Shown piece after piece: positions 23,600-34,774 of a stretch of 64,000 nucleotides of DNA. Position numbers and translations under genes: made by a program. Below the pieces are notes generated by a model, which saw only the letters and a list, made by a program, of their open reading frames with translations, ran no database searches and had not been told where the DNA came from. The stretch is from Nymphalis io. Taxonomy: Eukaryota > Arthropoda > Insecta > Lepidoptera > Nymphalidae. Positions within the stretch are counted from its first letter, which is position 1. Every line of letters begins with the position of its first letter. The stretch lies in the NCBI RefSeq assembly GCF_905147045.1, contig NC_065895.1, positions 13,273,001 to 13,337,000 on the forward strand. The letters are read 5' to 3'.

Positions 23600-24345
23600 T
23601 TTGGCATTTCTACCATCAAGTAGTAATATAATGCACCTGCACTTGTGCACACAGTTATACTCTAAAACATCCCCTGGCTAGTCTGTTGAGAAATAGATGT
23701 CGTAACCGATATTCAATCAGAAAGATTATTATAAAAGCTGCTTTAAAGACTGAAAACGAATATGTTTAATTTATTAAACTGACATTAAAAAATATCTTTA
23801 AAATAAGCAATTATAATTCTATTATTTTATCTTTTAAGAAAATTATAATCCATGTTTTCAACGTATCAATATGTAATATAGTTCTTATATATACTGCTGT
23901 GTTATTATTAAATAGATTTCAAATAAATTTAACAGTTGCACACGTTCACGTTTATTACTATTATTTGAATATATTTAAGTCGACTTCAAATATTTGAAGC
24001 CTAATGTTTGAAATATTTGTGTTAAGTTGTTCGAGCCCGAAACCAAACTTCGTCACTAAAGGTTTACAGGTTTTACAAGTTATCCCACATAGCGATGCGG
24101 TCAACTTAGGTAGTCAGCTAAGCTTAGAAGGTAGTGTACTCGGTAAATACCGAATAATACGACAATAGATTTGTTCACAACTTTCGAGTCCGTCTTCAAC
24201 ATACACGACGAATACTTACTGTGAAAAAGCTGTGGTTGAGCTTTAATTTCGTCGTTCATTCATTCAATACTCTAAAGCTGTGTTCCAGTATGAATGTGGA
24301 TCCATGAATGTGAAACCATGGATCCCGTGGGTAGCATTGGTGTAA
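23600..24345. other. AT-rich non-coding stretch
   Basis: No gene or repeat was recognised before the (TTTA)n tail of the CR1-like element. Confidence 0.5.
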
Positions 24346-24644
24346 GTATTTATTTATTTATTTATTTATTTATTTATTGGAAATAGTTACACCATCGACT
24401 TATCACTAACACATTCACTTAGCATTAGATACAGGGTATTAAATCTAGGTGAATAAATCATTACAGGTGTAAACAACATTGACCTTAAGATAAGACTATA
24501 CTAACCTAATTATGTCTTAACTAAAAATTAAAAAAGATGAATAAATTATAGACAATTAAACAAAACATAAAATAAAATTTAAATACAACAACAAAAATCT
24601 ACAAGGGTTGAAATAATTAATTTATGAATAAAATGGTTTTAAAG

Positions 24645-27548
24645 TTATACTATGAGATCTTTACAGAGCTTCACAAAAGTTGGCTTGCTTTGGGCAAAGA
24701 TGTCGATATTGCCGTTAGAAGAATATTCATTATAAGAATTAATTATTCTGTTGAGGGGTGCATGTTTACCTAAATTTGTTTTAAAAGCTGTAGTTCTAAA
24801 AGGTTTTTTTATTGGGTGTCTAGGAATTTTGCGGGGAACAACTAAATTGATTTGCTGAAGTAGTTCGGATGACATTATTTGACCATGGATCAGTTTGTGT
24901 AGGGTCAAAACATCGCTGATTTCACGGCGACTTTTAAGTGATATCATTTTAAAATGTTTTAGCCTATTGTTGTAGTTAGCGCGATAAGGACAACTAGTAT
25001 CCTTGTATGCAAGAAAACGGGTAAAATTTTGTTGTATTCGCTCTAGTCTTTCGATATGAGTGTTATAAAAAGGGTTCCATATATTTGATGCATACTCTAA
25101 ATTGGAACGTACAAGAGAATTATAAATGCAGAGCAATGAGCGAGTATTCTTAAAATCCTTGCATGTTCGTTTTACAAATCCTAACATTTTCCAAGCTTTT
25201 GATATTATTTTGTCTAGATGATTAATAAAATTTAAATTGCTATCGATAAGTACACCTAAGTCTCGAATGGAATTAACCTCGGATAAAGGATCGCCAGATA
25301 TAGAGTATTTAGATAATATCGGTTTTCTGCGTCTTGTAAACTTTATATGAAGACATTTTTTAACATTTAATTCCATGTTATTTTTATTGCACCAGCTAGC
25401 GAGAGCGTCTATATCTGCTTGGAGAAGGTCAGAATCGGATAACGTTTTTATAGGTCTGTAGATTTTGAGATCGTCGGCGAATATTAAGCATTTGCTAAAT
25501 TTAATGCTGTCTACTATATCATTAATAAAAACTAAGAAAAGAATTGGACCTAAATGGGATCCTTGGGGTACCCCGGATGTGGGAACAAATGCAAAAGATG
25601 AATAGCCGTGAGTAATCACCCGTTGAGATCGGTTATTTAAGTAGGATACTAACCAATTCAGCAAATTACCATGGATTCCGTAATACATAAGCTTAGATTG
25701 CATGATTGTATGGCTAACTTTGTCGAATGCGCTCGTAAAATCCGTGTAAATAGCATCAATTTGAGTCTTGTGATCAACGTTTTCGGACAGGTCTATAACA
25801 TAGTCTAATAAATTAGTCGATGTTGATTTATTTTGCATAAAGCCATGTTGTTGTGTAGAGAGGATATTTTTGAAATATTTGGTTACAATTGGGCAAATGA
25901 GCTTTTCGAAAAGTTTTGGAATAACGCTTAAAATTGAGATAGGTCGATAGTTTTTGATATTACGCTTGTCGCCTTTTTTGTAAATAGGAACAACATTGGC
26001 AGCTTTCCATATTGTAGGAAATTTAGCAGATTCGAGTGATTTTGAAAAAAGGATTTTTAAAGGAAGTGTTAAGTACTTACTAGTCATTTTAATAAATAAT
26101 GGGGGAATTCCATCAGGACCAGGTCCTTTGCTAATATCAACGGATTTTAAGATTTTAGATATTTCACGTTCGGTCAAAGAAATTTTACTTAAGCAAAATT
26201 GGGGAAAACAATCTGCTGGATATGATATACGACCTTGATCATGTGGGGAATAGACTGACGCAAACTGTGAAGCAAAAAGATTACAAATATCTTCTCCTGT
26301 ATTTGCTGTCATATTATTGAGGAACATTTCTCTAGGAAGATCTGAAGATTCACCACGATGATCCTTTACAAGAGACCAAAATTTCTTAGGATTTTTAAGA
26401 ATCGATTCTTCTGTACTTAAGATATGCATACGATAACAAGAAGCTGTCAAAGACTCCACCCTATCATTGCTCAACTGAAGTTCTAATTGATCTCTAGGGT
26501 TTTTGTATAGTTTGTACCTTTTGAGAATTTTGTTGCGTTCAGCGATAAGTTTAATCAAGTTACGTGTAAACCAAGAAGGATATTTTAAATTACGAGGTTT
26601 TGTTTTGGGTACAGTAGATTGAATTATAATTTCCAGTAAGTCATAAAATTTTGCTACAGCCATATCGACATCCTTAAACGGAGATAGCTCCAATTCCCAA
26701 TCAATTTGACATAACTTAGCATTAACTAAAGTATAGTCAGCTTTCCTAAAGTTATAAGACGCAAATTGTTTTCTAATAGTTGGTAAACGCTTATTTAATT
26801 TTAAATCGATATCTAAAGCAGGATGATGTAAATCAATTTTACTAAGAGGTTTAATACTTTCTTCTATGGAAATATCCTCACAGGTACTTAAAACTAAATC
26901 TAGGATTCTGTTATTGTGGTTTTTTAAATAATTAAATTGTGACAGGCTATTGAAAGACATAAAGTCTACGAAATTACGCCCAAGATTACAATTATAATTA
27001 CAGGGTGTCAGTGCGAGAATATCAGAGGTATCTCGTTTCCAGTCAATGAACCCTAGGTTGAAATCCCCTAGAATTATAATATCACCGGCGTGAGATTGCA
27101 TAACATGACTAATATTCTCTAACATCGGGTCCAATGAAGCACTTGTCACTGGAGGAGGAAGATAAAGCACACAAAATAAAATTTCTTTCGATTCTTGACC
27201 GTCACTTTTCACTGATACCCACAAATCTTCCATAGAACTTTCAAAGTCATCAACACGTTTCGAACAAATATTTTTAGAGACGGCGAATAAAACGCCTCCT
27301 CCAGTTTTTCCAGAAGATGAAGTAGATGAACGATCTCTACGGTAAACATTGTATTTGTTGCTAAATAGTTCTTTATCGTGAACACTGTCATCCAACCAAG
27401 TCTCTGTTCCAATAATAATATCAAAATATGATGTCATTGAAGATAGTCTTATTTCTTTTGTTTTAGTTTTAAGTCCTCTAAAGTTTTGGTAATAGATCCT
27501 GAATTTTGAAGAGATATGGATACGGGCACTTAGCAGCGGTTTTATAGT
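24645..27548 (-). CDS. ORF2: endonuclease-reverse transcriptase of CR1-like element
   Basis: It encodes the enzyme that nicks target DNA and reverse-transcribes the element RNA. Numbering from the first ATG (27437, 930 residues): endonuclease motifs are GTETW (Glu12), ILGDFN (Asp/Asn near 125) and the SDH-type region SKIDLHHP near 200. Reverse transcriptase motifs are YKKGDKRNIKNYRPIS (486-501), DFTSAFDKV (566-574), GVPQGSHLGP (622-631) and FADD (653-656). All catalytic residues are present and there is no internal stop. The endonuclease start motif YQNFRGLKTKT is encoded upstream of that ATG. The frame is open right back to the ORF1 stop at 27549-27551, in the same phase, with no ATG between. 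So translation must start at a non-ATG codon, by reinitiation or by readthrough, unless the start was mutated. Family assignment rests on motif recognition. Confidence 0.9.
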   Translation of the reverse strand, partial: TIKPLLSARIHISSKFRIYYQNFRGLKTKTKEIRLSSMTSYFDIIIGTETWLDDSVHDKELFSNKYNVYRRDRSSTSSSGKTGGGVLFAVSKNICSKRVDDFESSMEDLWVSVKSDGQESKEILFCVLYLPPPVTSASLDPMLENISHVMQSHAGDIIILGDFNLGFIDWKRDTSDILALTPCNYNCNLGRNFVDFMSFNSLSQFNYLKNHNNRILDLVLSTCEDISIEESIKPLSKIDLHHPALDIDLKLNKRLPTIRKQFASYNFRKADYTLVNAKLCQIDWELELSPFKDVDMAVAKFYDLLEIIIQSTVPKTKPRNLKYPSWFTRNLIKLIAERNKILKRYKLYKNPRDQLELQLSNDRVESLTASCYRMHILSTEESILKNPKKFWSLVKDHRGESSDLPREMFLNNMTANTGEDICNLFASQFASVYSPHDQGRISYPADCFPQFCLSKISLTEREISKILKSVDISKGPGPDGIPPLFIKMTSKYLTLPLKILFSKSLESAKFPTIWKAANVVPIYKKGDKRNIKNYRPISILSVIPKLFEKLICPIVTKYFKNILSTQQHGFMQNKSTSTNLLDYVIDLSENVDHKTQIDAIYTDFTSAFDKVSHTIMQSKLMYYGIHGNLLNWLVSYLNNRSQRVITHGYSSFAFVPTSGVPQGSHLGPILFLVFINDIVDSIKFSKCLIFADDLKIYRPIKTLSDSDLLQADIDALASWCNKNNMELNVKKCLHIKFTRRRKPILSKYSISGDPLSEVNSIRDLGVLIDSNLNFINHLDKIISKAWKMLGFVKRTCKDFKNTRSLLCIYNSLVRSNLEYASNIWNPFYNTHIERLERIQQNFTRFLAYKDTSCPYRANYNNRLKHFKMISLKSRREISDVLTLHKLIHGQIMSSELLQQINLVVPRKIPRHPIKKPFRTTAFKTNLGKHAPLNRIINSYNEYSSNGNIDIFAQSKPTFVKLCKDLIV

Positions 27549-28558
27549 TTACAAGTGATCAAGAGATTCGAAACATTTTATTTGTTTGGCAGGGGATTGG
27601 TCGTTTTTGCGTACATAAATGCGACCATTACGAATCCAAGTGTATCGATATTCCTTATCCCGTGCAATTTTTCTAGTGCGTGCGTGAAGAGCTTTAAAAT
27701 GTGGCGACAAATGTTCGGAGACATACACTGGTGATTTGTTAGTACCGTAACCCAGGTGATTAGTGTTAAGCTTATCTGTTTGATTTTTTTTATTGAACTT
27801 TGTTACGGCAGCTAGTATGACGTCCCTATGCTTAGTAGTCGGTAACTTAACAATAACCGCTCGTGGTTTAGGACTAGAGTCATCTAATTTTCGTACTCGA
27901 GTACAGGATAGAATATCCGAATCTTGTAAGGGTACTGAGACTACAGAGCATAACTGTACGATAATAGAGTTTAAATTTTCGGATTTGTTCTCTGGTAAGC
28001 CATTAATCTCAATATTAGTTTCACGCGAATGTTGTTCAATCAAATTGAGTCTGTTAGTAAGATCGCTCACTTTACTATTAAGACTAATATTCTCCTTAGT
28101 GAGATTTTTAATTTTGTTTTAAGATCACTTAAAGTCGCTAATTCACTTTTTAAATATGCAAATTCTTTCATTATCGTGGATTCAAGGGTCATTTTAAGAG
28201 ATTTATCAATAGATGCCTGAATTTCAGATCGTATGCTTGAAAGTAGCGTGGGTTTTAGAATGTTTGAATTTGGAGATTCATTTAGATCTGATTCATCTTC
28301 GCCGTGAGAAGAAATATTGTTGTCGCTATCGGTAGTTTCAATAGTTTGTACACAGACTGGAGTGCCTTTTTTTTCTTTATTTTTACACTTAGAGCATTTC
28401 CATTTGTCCTTTGCATCCTTCTCCATAGAAATAAAACGCTGATGTGTTATTTTGGCACAGTCAATATCGTAAGCGTCCTTACATAAGAAACAGTTTAGAT
28501 ACTCTTTGTTTGTTAATCTTTTTGAGCAATTAGCGCACGGTTTTGGTTTAGGTGGCAT
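27549..28558 (-). pseudogene. ORF1 of CR1-like element, split by one frameshift
   Basis: The N-terminal half (28558 to 28067) begins MPPKPKPCANC and has a PHD-like zinc finger: C8, C11, C23, C26, C34, C55 and C58, with Asp31 where His is usual. A charged linker and a likely coiled coil follow. The C-terminal half (to 27549) resembles the baculovirus FP25K-like domain found in ORF1 of many lepidopteran LINEs; it has the order coiled coil, REINGLP-like (here INGLPENK), then YVSEHLSP and RNGRIYVRK. The two halves are in different frames. The joint lies in the T-run 28105-28109 (plus strand), where one base appears to be missing. ORF1 proteins bind the element RNA. This is a retrotransposon protein and not a viral insertion. 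With the break, no full-length ORF1 protein can be made from this copy. Confidence 0.85.
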
Positions 28559-28870
28559 AATGATATTAACTTCTTGATAAGACTACCAATAACAATGAAT
28601 GTATACTTGCAATAAATTGTGTTAATTATATATTAATTAATTTATTAATTATTCAATTCAATCAACAACATCAACAACAATAGTTTCTATTTTTCATTAC
28701 AATATCTTCACGGCATTCATACGGTCGTTGAACACAAGTCGGATAATAATATGAATGTTCTTATATTACCGATGTGCTGGCGAAGTTGATATGTCGCGGC
28801 CAGAAGGTCGTAAGCGCCGTGCAGACAGCGTCGCTTACGCGTTTCTTACAACGACGCGATGAAATGATGA

Positions 28871-29231
28871 TAAGTCCGTTAATTGTTTAACTTTAAATTT
28901 GTTTTTTTTTGTTTTTATAATATCAAACACTTCAATAACTTGTAAAACCACTACTTCACATTGATTAATGGGTCGTTACACAAATGATGATCTACTTTAT
29001 AACTCAAAGAAACAAGTATTAACTATTAAATACTATTTTTTCAATTGGAGCAGTCACAGTTGTTACGCGTCACTAACTACCTATTGAAGTATTCTACCTA
29101 TTGAAGTAGCGGTTTATATTATTATATTTCAAAATATACTATATAAATTCACGTAACGTATTCCATTACGTACGTTAATTAGAAATACGTTAACTTTCGC
29201 GTTATATTAATCTATTAACATTGAACGATAA
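28871..29231. other. AT-rich stretch with short direct repeat
   Basis: CTACCTATTGAAGTA occurs twice at about 29078-29109. Nothing else was recognised. Confidence 0.45.
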
Positions 29232-29409
29232 CCGATTAACCGATCATTCCGAGTTCAAAGCGGGGCAAACGCCACTGAAATTTCATGTACTTATTTTGTG
29301 ATGATAATTATTCATCTCGTGTTCGACGATGAAAGAAAACACCTCGAGAGAATCTACAAAAAGTAAAAGAGGCTTAAGCCCAGCAGTGGGACGTATAAGC
29401 TGTTACTTT
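29232..29409 (+). repeat. Family B SINE, truncated and diverged
   Basis: ACCGATTAACCGATCATTCC, GAGTTCAAAGCGGGGC (B box), CGCCACTGAAATTTCATGTA and CTCGTGTTCGACGATGAAAG, ending CCCAGCAGTGGGACGT and GCTGTTAC. The A-box end and the middle are missing. Confidence 0.75.
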
Positions 29410-30257
29410 TACTCTACTATTTTGAATGTTTATAAAAATATTAGCGCAGAAATACAACTACTGTTGAGGACTACTTGAAATCACCGAATACAAAACTTAA
29501 CCATATATAAGAAGCCAGAGCTGGACCAGTTAATATAATCCTAAATCTTAATCAACTCAAATCCAGACTCCTTAGGAAGTAAGCTGAGGCTACGAGTACA
29601 TATATATTCTATATATGAACCTAGTTCTCATCTTACGAAGATAAACGGCGCTTTCAATTTAAATTCCCACCACGAGCTGGAGCTGCTTTCAACAATATCG
29701 TCAGCAATTAAATCTACATCACTGTTCCATAGCTTTTTGTTCTATTAATATTGGAGTTTGAATTATTTCCTATTTATATATTAAATTTATGGCCTCATAA
29801 ATTACTTCATAACGATTAAATAGTAGGGCTATTCTGTAAGAACATAGTCGAAACTCACCGAAAACGGTCGTAAAATGTCAGAAAGTGATATGCGATATTG
29901 ACCATAATAATTATAACATTTTAATAATACACGCATCAAAATTGTATACACCATAAGTAGGTTGTCAACATTTCACGGGTGAGTAATGAAGTTCTTATAT
30001 CTATAATATCACGATGCATATGATTGATTCTGCTATGCATTTACGAATACAATATGTATTCATCACTTTCCACAAGACAAATATTTTTTATTATTAATAT
30101 ATCTAAATATTTTCTATTATGAAATATCCAAACGTTTTGTTCAAAACAACTCCGATAAATATGTAATGTTTTTAAATATCCTGCTTAGAAATTTTTAAAC
30201 AATAGAAAGTTTTAAAATTCAATAGTAAATCTCTGTCTACGAGTCTTGATTTTCCAG
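29410..30257. other. AT-rich non-coding stretch
   Basis: No gene or repeat was recognised. Confidence 0.5.
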
Positions 30258-30342
30258 GCCGTTGGCCCCGTTCCGTTCACACGTGGCACTCTGAGGTACG
30301 GACCCCGTGAAAATGGAATTTTTACCTTTACGGAATATGAGG
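30258..30342 (+). other. Candidate internal exon, unrecognised protein
   Basis: GATTTTCCAG is a strong 3' splice site at 30257 and GAGG|GTGAGA a strong 5' splice site at 30342/30343. The 85-nt segment between them is GC-richer than its flanks and is open in one frame only (reading AVGPVPFTRGTLRYG, then PRENGIFTFTEYE), phase 0 in and phase 1 out. No domain was recognised. Its strand is opposite to the signal-peptide exon, so if real it belongs to another gene. Confidence 0.33.
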
Positions 30343-30489
30343 GTGAGAATATTTCGTTACGCTACCCTTTCATTGACATATTAAGATTTCTAAGCCGGCT
30401 ACAGTTCTCGGGCTTTTGTTTAAGAATTTATATTTAAGATTTGTATGGTTATATTGAAAGGAAAGAACTATTATATTATTTTATTTGAT

Positions 30490-30717
30490 GTTAGAGCCTT
30501 GTACAAGCCCGTCTAGATAGGTACCACCCACTCGTCAGATATATTACGAACAACAAACATAACAGTACTTATAACTGGTATGTTCCGGTTAGAAGGGTGA
30601 GTGAGCCAGTAGTTACAGGCACAAGAAATATAACATCTTAGTTTCCAAGATTGGTGTCATATTGGTAATATGAGGAACGGTTAATATTGCAATATATATA
30701 TTGCACGTCCACCTACT
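30490..30717 (+). repeat. Family A, diverged copy
   Basis: GTTAGAGCCTTGTACAAGCC, AGATAGGTACCACCCACTCG, TTCCGGTTAGAAGGGTGAGT, then ACATCTTAGTTTCCAAG. It ends near CACGTCCACCTAC without a clear A-tail. Confidence 0.8.
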
Positions 30718-31462
30718 AATGAACTTTATAAAAAAACTAATGTAGATGTATTTCTCTAATGGACTGACCGATATAATGATGTCCTTCTAAACGATTTCGG
30801 CCACGAGTGGATTCCTTAGCTTTTTCAGACATAATAAATAAATAAGCTAACTACGAATTCAACGAGGTAGTCAAAAAATAATAAGAACTTACGATTTATT
30901 TGCGTAAAGATAATTTTAATAAATAAAGCTCACTTAAATAACATCACTTAAATCACGTTCAAAAGAACGACTATAATCGCAAACTGATCGCTAGAAAATT
31001 AATCTTTAAATTATAATAGAAAACTCAAACAGTTGAACTATTCCACAAACCATAACTGTTACGATCCTTTAAGCCATACTTAGGCATCACCGTTCTAGAG
31101 GATTTACGTTGCGACGGCGAAATCTCCAATATTTCTATCGACTGCTAGCTGAATTGGGCCCGTCGCAAGCATTGAATGCGGTCCCGGCGACACGATCAGC
31201 TTATCTTCGACACACAATGGAACAAAGTTGTACGGAAACAGGAATGGTCGAGTTTACGAATACGAATTTATGTGAAGAATTTACAAAATGAGAATTTTGA
31301 CGGTGGTTCGAAAATAAATAATAGTATCAGTACATGTTAGAAGGAATAGTAAATAAATAAATAATAATTAGTATTTATATTGTAAGATATATTATTTTTA
31401 ATAATTTTATTATTTTGTACTAAATATAACACGACGTGTAATACGTAAATGAAAATGGAACA
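30718..31462. other. Non-coding stretch with a GC-richer 60-codon open frame
   Basis: A GC-richer patch at 31085-31291 has an open plus-strand frame (starting MRRRNLQYFYRLLAELG) after a weak 3' splice-like TTCTAG. It has no family match and no good donor, so I leave it undecided. The rest is AT-rich and empty. Confidence 0.3.
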
Positions 31463-31763
31463 GTAACAACCTGTAAATGTCCCACTGCTGGGCTAAGGCC
31501 TCCTCTCCCTTTTTGAGGAGAAGGTTTTGGAGCTTATTCCACCACGCTGCTTCAATGCGGGTTGGTGGATTACATATGTGGCAGAATTTCGATGAAATTA
31601 GACACATGCAGGTTTCTTCATGTTTTCCTTCACTGTCAAGCACGAGATGAATTATAATCTCAAATTAAGCACATGAAAATTCAGTGGTGCTTGTCCGGGT
31701 TTGAACCCACGTTCATCGATTAAGATTCACGCGTTCTTACCACTGGGCCATCTCGACGCCATG
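31463..31763 (-). mobile_element. Family B SINE, full length with 12-bp TSD
   Basis: The most complete copy here, in minus orientation. On the plus strand it starts GTAACAACCTGTAAATGTCC (the SINE 3' end). The CCCTTTTTGAGGAGAAGG tail, TTCCACCACGCTGCTTC and AGACACATGCAGGTTTC follow, then GGGTTTGAACCC (B box) and CCACTGGGCCATCTCG (A box). The perfect direct repeat GAAAATGGAACA flanks it (31451-31462 and 31764-31775). Confidence 0.95.
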
Positions 31764-31959
31764 GAAAATGGAACAAGTTGTGTTTATATACAATAAAAAG
31801 TATTAAAAACCTAAAGGAGTACGAGAAGAACCGGTAAAAGTAGGTTAGGATTGCCGTAAACGTAAAAAATTACTTTATAAATGCACTATAGTATTCATTA
31901 ACCTGGAATAACATTTAACTTTTGTAATAATTAACCTTTTTTGGAGTTGCCATTACCAA

Positions 31960-32035
31960 ACTGCACCTGTTACTATCCTGTGACTTTAATTACCAAGGTC
32001 CTGGGTTCATCTCCCGGATCGGGTCGTTTAAGTTT
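31960..32035 (+). repeat. tRNA-like SINE head fragment
   Basis: GGTCCTGGGTTCATCTCCCG with GATCGGGTC has the T-arm/B-box look of the family E SINEs. The A-box part is weak and no acceptor stem pairs, so it is not a tRNA gene. Confidence 0.4.
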
Positions 32036-32425
32036 TTCCTACAAAAAAATAACATTAACAGACCGAATCGTTTGCTTGTCAGGATTGATTATAAATATTT
32101 AAAAGTACCTAAAGCCGTCGAGCCTGCGACTGGTCTTGTTCCTGTTGAATTTGAAGGAACGAAGAATTGGATTATCAAAAGCAAACGTGTTTGTCCATAC
32201 TTATCCATCCTAGTCTCCGTTGGAAATGGCCTTGTAAACTTTTTATGTTCTTAACATAATAGCAGTGACGGGAATCACATAGAAATAAATCTATTATTTA
32301 TTACTTTAAATGTAGTAAACATTTTACACGCACGAGAAGTAGACACACCAAGCCGCTAAATAAATACACCCCCCCCCCCCTCGATTAGATATTTTGTATT
32401 CGTTTTTACTTTTATGAAATATGTA
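32036..32425. other. AT-rich stretch with poly(C) run
   Basis: Twelve C residues at 32369-32380. No gene was recognised. Confidence 0.5.
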
Positions 32426-32590
32426 AGATCGTAAGTGTGACCACTTCCTATACACATTGGGGCTGTAAAAAATATAATTCATTCCTTACCTTAAGGACTT
32501 GCTCACTCAACCTTCGGACCGAAACACGAAAATACCAAGCATTACTGTTTGACGGTAGAATATGTGATGTGTTCAAAGCCTTATCACTAA
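32426..32590 (-). repeat. Family A, decayed copy
   Basis: GTGTGACCACTTCCTATACA, TTGCTCACTCAACCTTCGGA, CCAAGCATTACTGTTTGACG and GTAGAATATGTGATG follow family A in minus orientation. The GTGGTACC segment is deleted. Confidence 0.7.
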
Positions 32591-33131
32591 GTAAAAGTAA
32601 ATAAGTAAGTAAACATACTCGTACTATATAAAGCATATTACTCAGTACAATATTGTATAGATAAAAAAAATGGAAATAGTATATAATATTTTATTTAACA
32701 GTTCGTTGCTATACAATGTACATTTGAGACTGTAGTTGGCAGTAAACCTATCGATGGTAGCTTTGAATTTCATGAAACCTTGTGAATGGCATTTCAAAAA
32801 TATTTGTTAGAGCAAACAAAGTTGATTGCGTTTTGCTTCACCATCAGCTATATAGATTATTATTTGAATGCGATGAAGATATGAACGATTGACAGATAAT
32901 TTCGACATCCGTTGTGGCTTTTATGCTACCATCCTGGTCATCGATATGTGATGACATTTAAATTTAAAGTATGTTATGCAGTCTTGAATTCATTTGACTT
33001 TAATTTAGAAGGTAATTTTCTAATATACCGCTATTAATGTGACAAGTCAGTGAAACTCAGAGCTAGACTGAGGATACTTTCCTTTTTAAAATGATTAACT
33101 TTTAAAGTATCAATTTTCCGTTTCGAAAAAA
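32591..33131. other. AT-rich non-coding stretch
   Basis: Nothing was recognised. Confidence 0.5.
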
Positions 33132-33402
33132 ATTTATAGAATAGCCAGGCGGACGAGCATATGGGCCACCTGATGGTAAGTGGTCACCAACGCCCATAGA
33201 CATAGGCATTGTAAGAAATGTTAACCAACGCTCACATCACCAATGCGCCACCAACCTTGGGAACTAAGATATTATATTAATTACACTGGCTCACCCACCC
33301 TTCAAACCGGAACACAACAATACCAAGTACTGCTGTTTTGCGGTAGAATATCTGAGTGGGTGGTACCTACCCAGACGTGCTTGCACAAAACTCTACCACC
33401 AG
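33132..33402 (-). mobile_element. Family A retroposon, nearly full length
   Basis: ATTTATAGAATAGCCAGGCG through to CTCTACCACCAG. It has small deletions (the GTCCCTTGTGCCTG part and GATG in CTGATGAGTGGG) and loses most of the tail. Confidence 0.87.
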
Positions 33403-34774
33403 TGAATAGTTATATCACTTACATACAAATTACTTAAATTTGACAACCTTTAATCAAAACAAACCAACATTGAAAATGTACCATGCATACAATTAATTCT
33501 AGAATGTTCGAATAATGTAATAATATATATTTATAAATCATGAATATTAAAACAAATGTAAATTAATATATTTGCGTCACAATGCCCGGTCTTAGCACAT
33601 CTCGGTATAAACCCGCCCACTAATAAGACCAACTTCCGGCACTTAATCAATGTCATGAACCTCGCCTTGTATAGTTAAGCACGAACCGTGTGCTCAAAAT
33701 CGTTTGCGTAGAATTTGGGAATGGAGACTCTGATTTGACCACTATCATCATTTTCTCTTCTAATGTTAAATATTATAGTACATTATTCACAGTTGGGTCG
33801 ATGAAACCTCGTTTTTTGTTACGAAGAAAGATCTGGAACTTATTTCACCAGGTTGCTTTCGTGATAGTTCGTGGTATATTATCAAAATGCATAATTATAT
33901 AGGTCGAATAGTAAGTCATTGCTAGAGATAAAAAAATGAATTTATAATTTCATATTTAAATTTAGAAAGACAGAGAACCAAAAAAAAAAAACGACTGACG
34001 ACGACATGACAGGGAAAGGAACGAGGAAGTTCAGCTCATATGGAATTTTATTTCATTTCAACCCGTGAATGACGCGGTTCTTATTATATATTTTTTGAAC
34101 TAACGACCTTTTAGTATGTAGTAATTAATTATATATACATATATATCATTTTCATATTAAAATGTCCAGAAACCTTATTCACTTCAATTCCATTTCTAAC
34201 TTTTTAATCCATCAGACAAAATCCAAACAATAACCAGAAAAAAATACACCAATATAGTTGATACGAGATCTTTTAATAAAATTTAAAAAAATCTAGCACA
34301 CATAAAGGGAATTTCACAAAGGCACATTTACCTGCGAAATCACAAGAGCCTCTCGGCAATGCCATCGACATCGCCGGCCCTCGGAAAGATAACCCTTTCA
34401 TTAAGTATACTACATCGGTCTTGTATGAGGGCTCTTGACTCTTTAGTATATGTTTTTTCATGGCCGATTAGATGACAATTTATTGTTAGGGCTACTCGAA
34501 TTATCGGTATTATAAAGTCCGAAATAAATAACAATTTTATAAAAAAAAAAATATAAGTCGTCTTTGTTTCCGTAATAAATTCAATCAAGAATTTTATTAT
34601 GGTTCAAGTTTGTCTGTCTGTCTTTCATTTTGTGTCAAGGTCGATTATTATCTCAATCATCAAAAATATTTTTCCACGGTTGGAGAACTCGTTTGATTGC
34701 ATCTATTTTAGTTTAAGCGTTTCAAGCCAAACATGTCATCATAAAACGTACTCTAGGTATTACACCTTCCAAAC
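33403..34774. other. AT-rich non-coding stretch
   Basis: The only recognisable piece is a tiny family B-like fragment at about 33824-33862 (GATCTGGAACTTATTTCACC). No gene was supported. Confidence 0.4.

Larger units (their letters stand above)
24346..28870 (-). mobile_element. Near-intact CR1-like non-LTR retrotransposon
   Basis: From 5' to 3' on the minus strand it holds a GC-richer 5' leader (about 28870-28560), ORF1, ORF2, a short 3' UTR and a (TAAA)n tail (24346-24378 on the plus strand as repeated TTTA). ORF1 with a PHD-like finger plus an FP25K-like domain, and ORF2 with apurinic-type endonuclease plus reverse transcriptase, is the layout of CR1/Jockey-group elements of Lepidoptera. 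The 5' boundary is a guess and no target-site duplication was found. ORF2 is intact and only ORF1 carries a visible lesion, so the insertion is young. Confidence 0.88.

Noticed and set aside
24346..24378. Stand-alone microsatellite (TTTA)n
   Set aside because: Its position at the 3' end of the CR1-like element makes it the element's tail.
25996..26238. Plus-strand open frame inside the CR1-like ORF2
   Set aside because: Antisense shadow of the reverse transcriptase frame.
27549..28070. An inserted baculovirus gene
   Set aside because: The FP25K-like domain sits in the normal place of a LINE ORF1, directly followed by ORF2.
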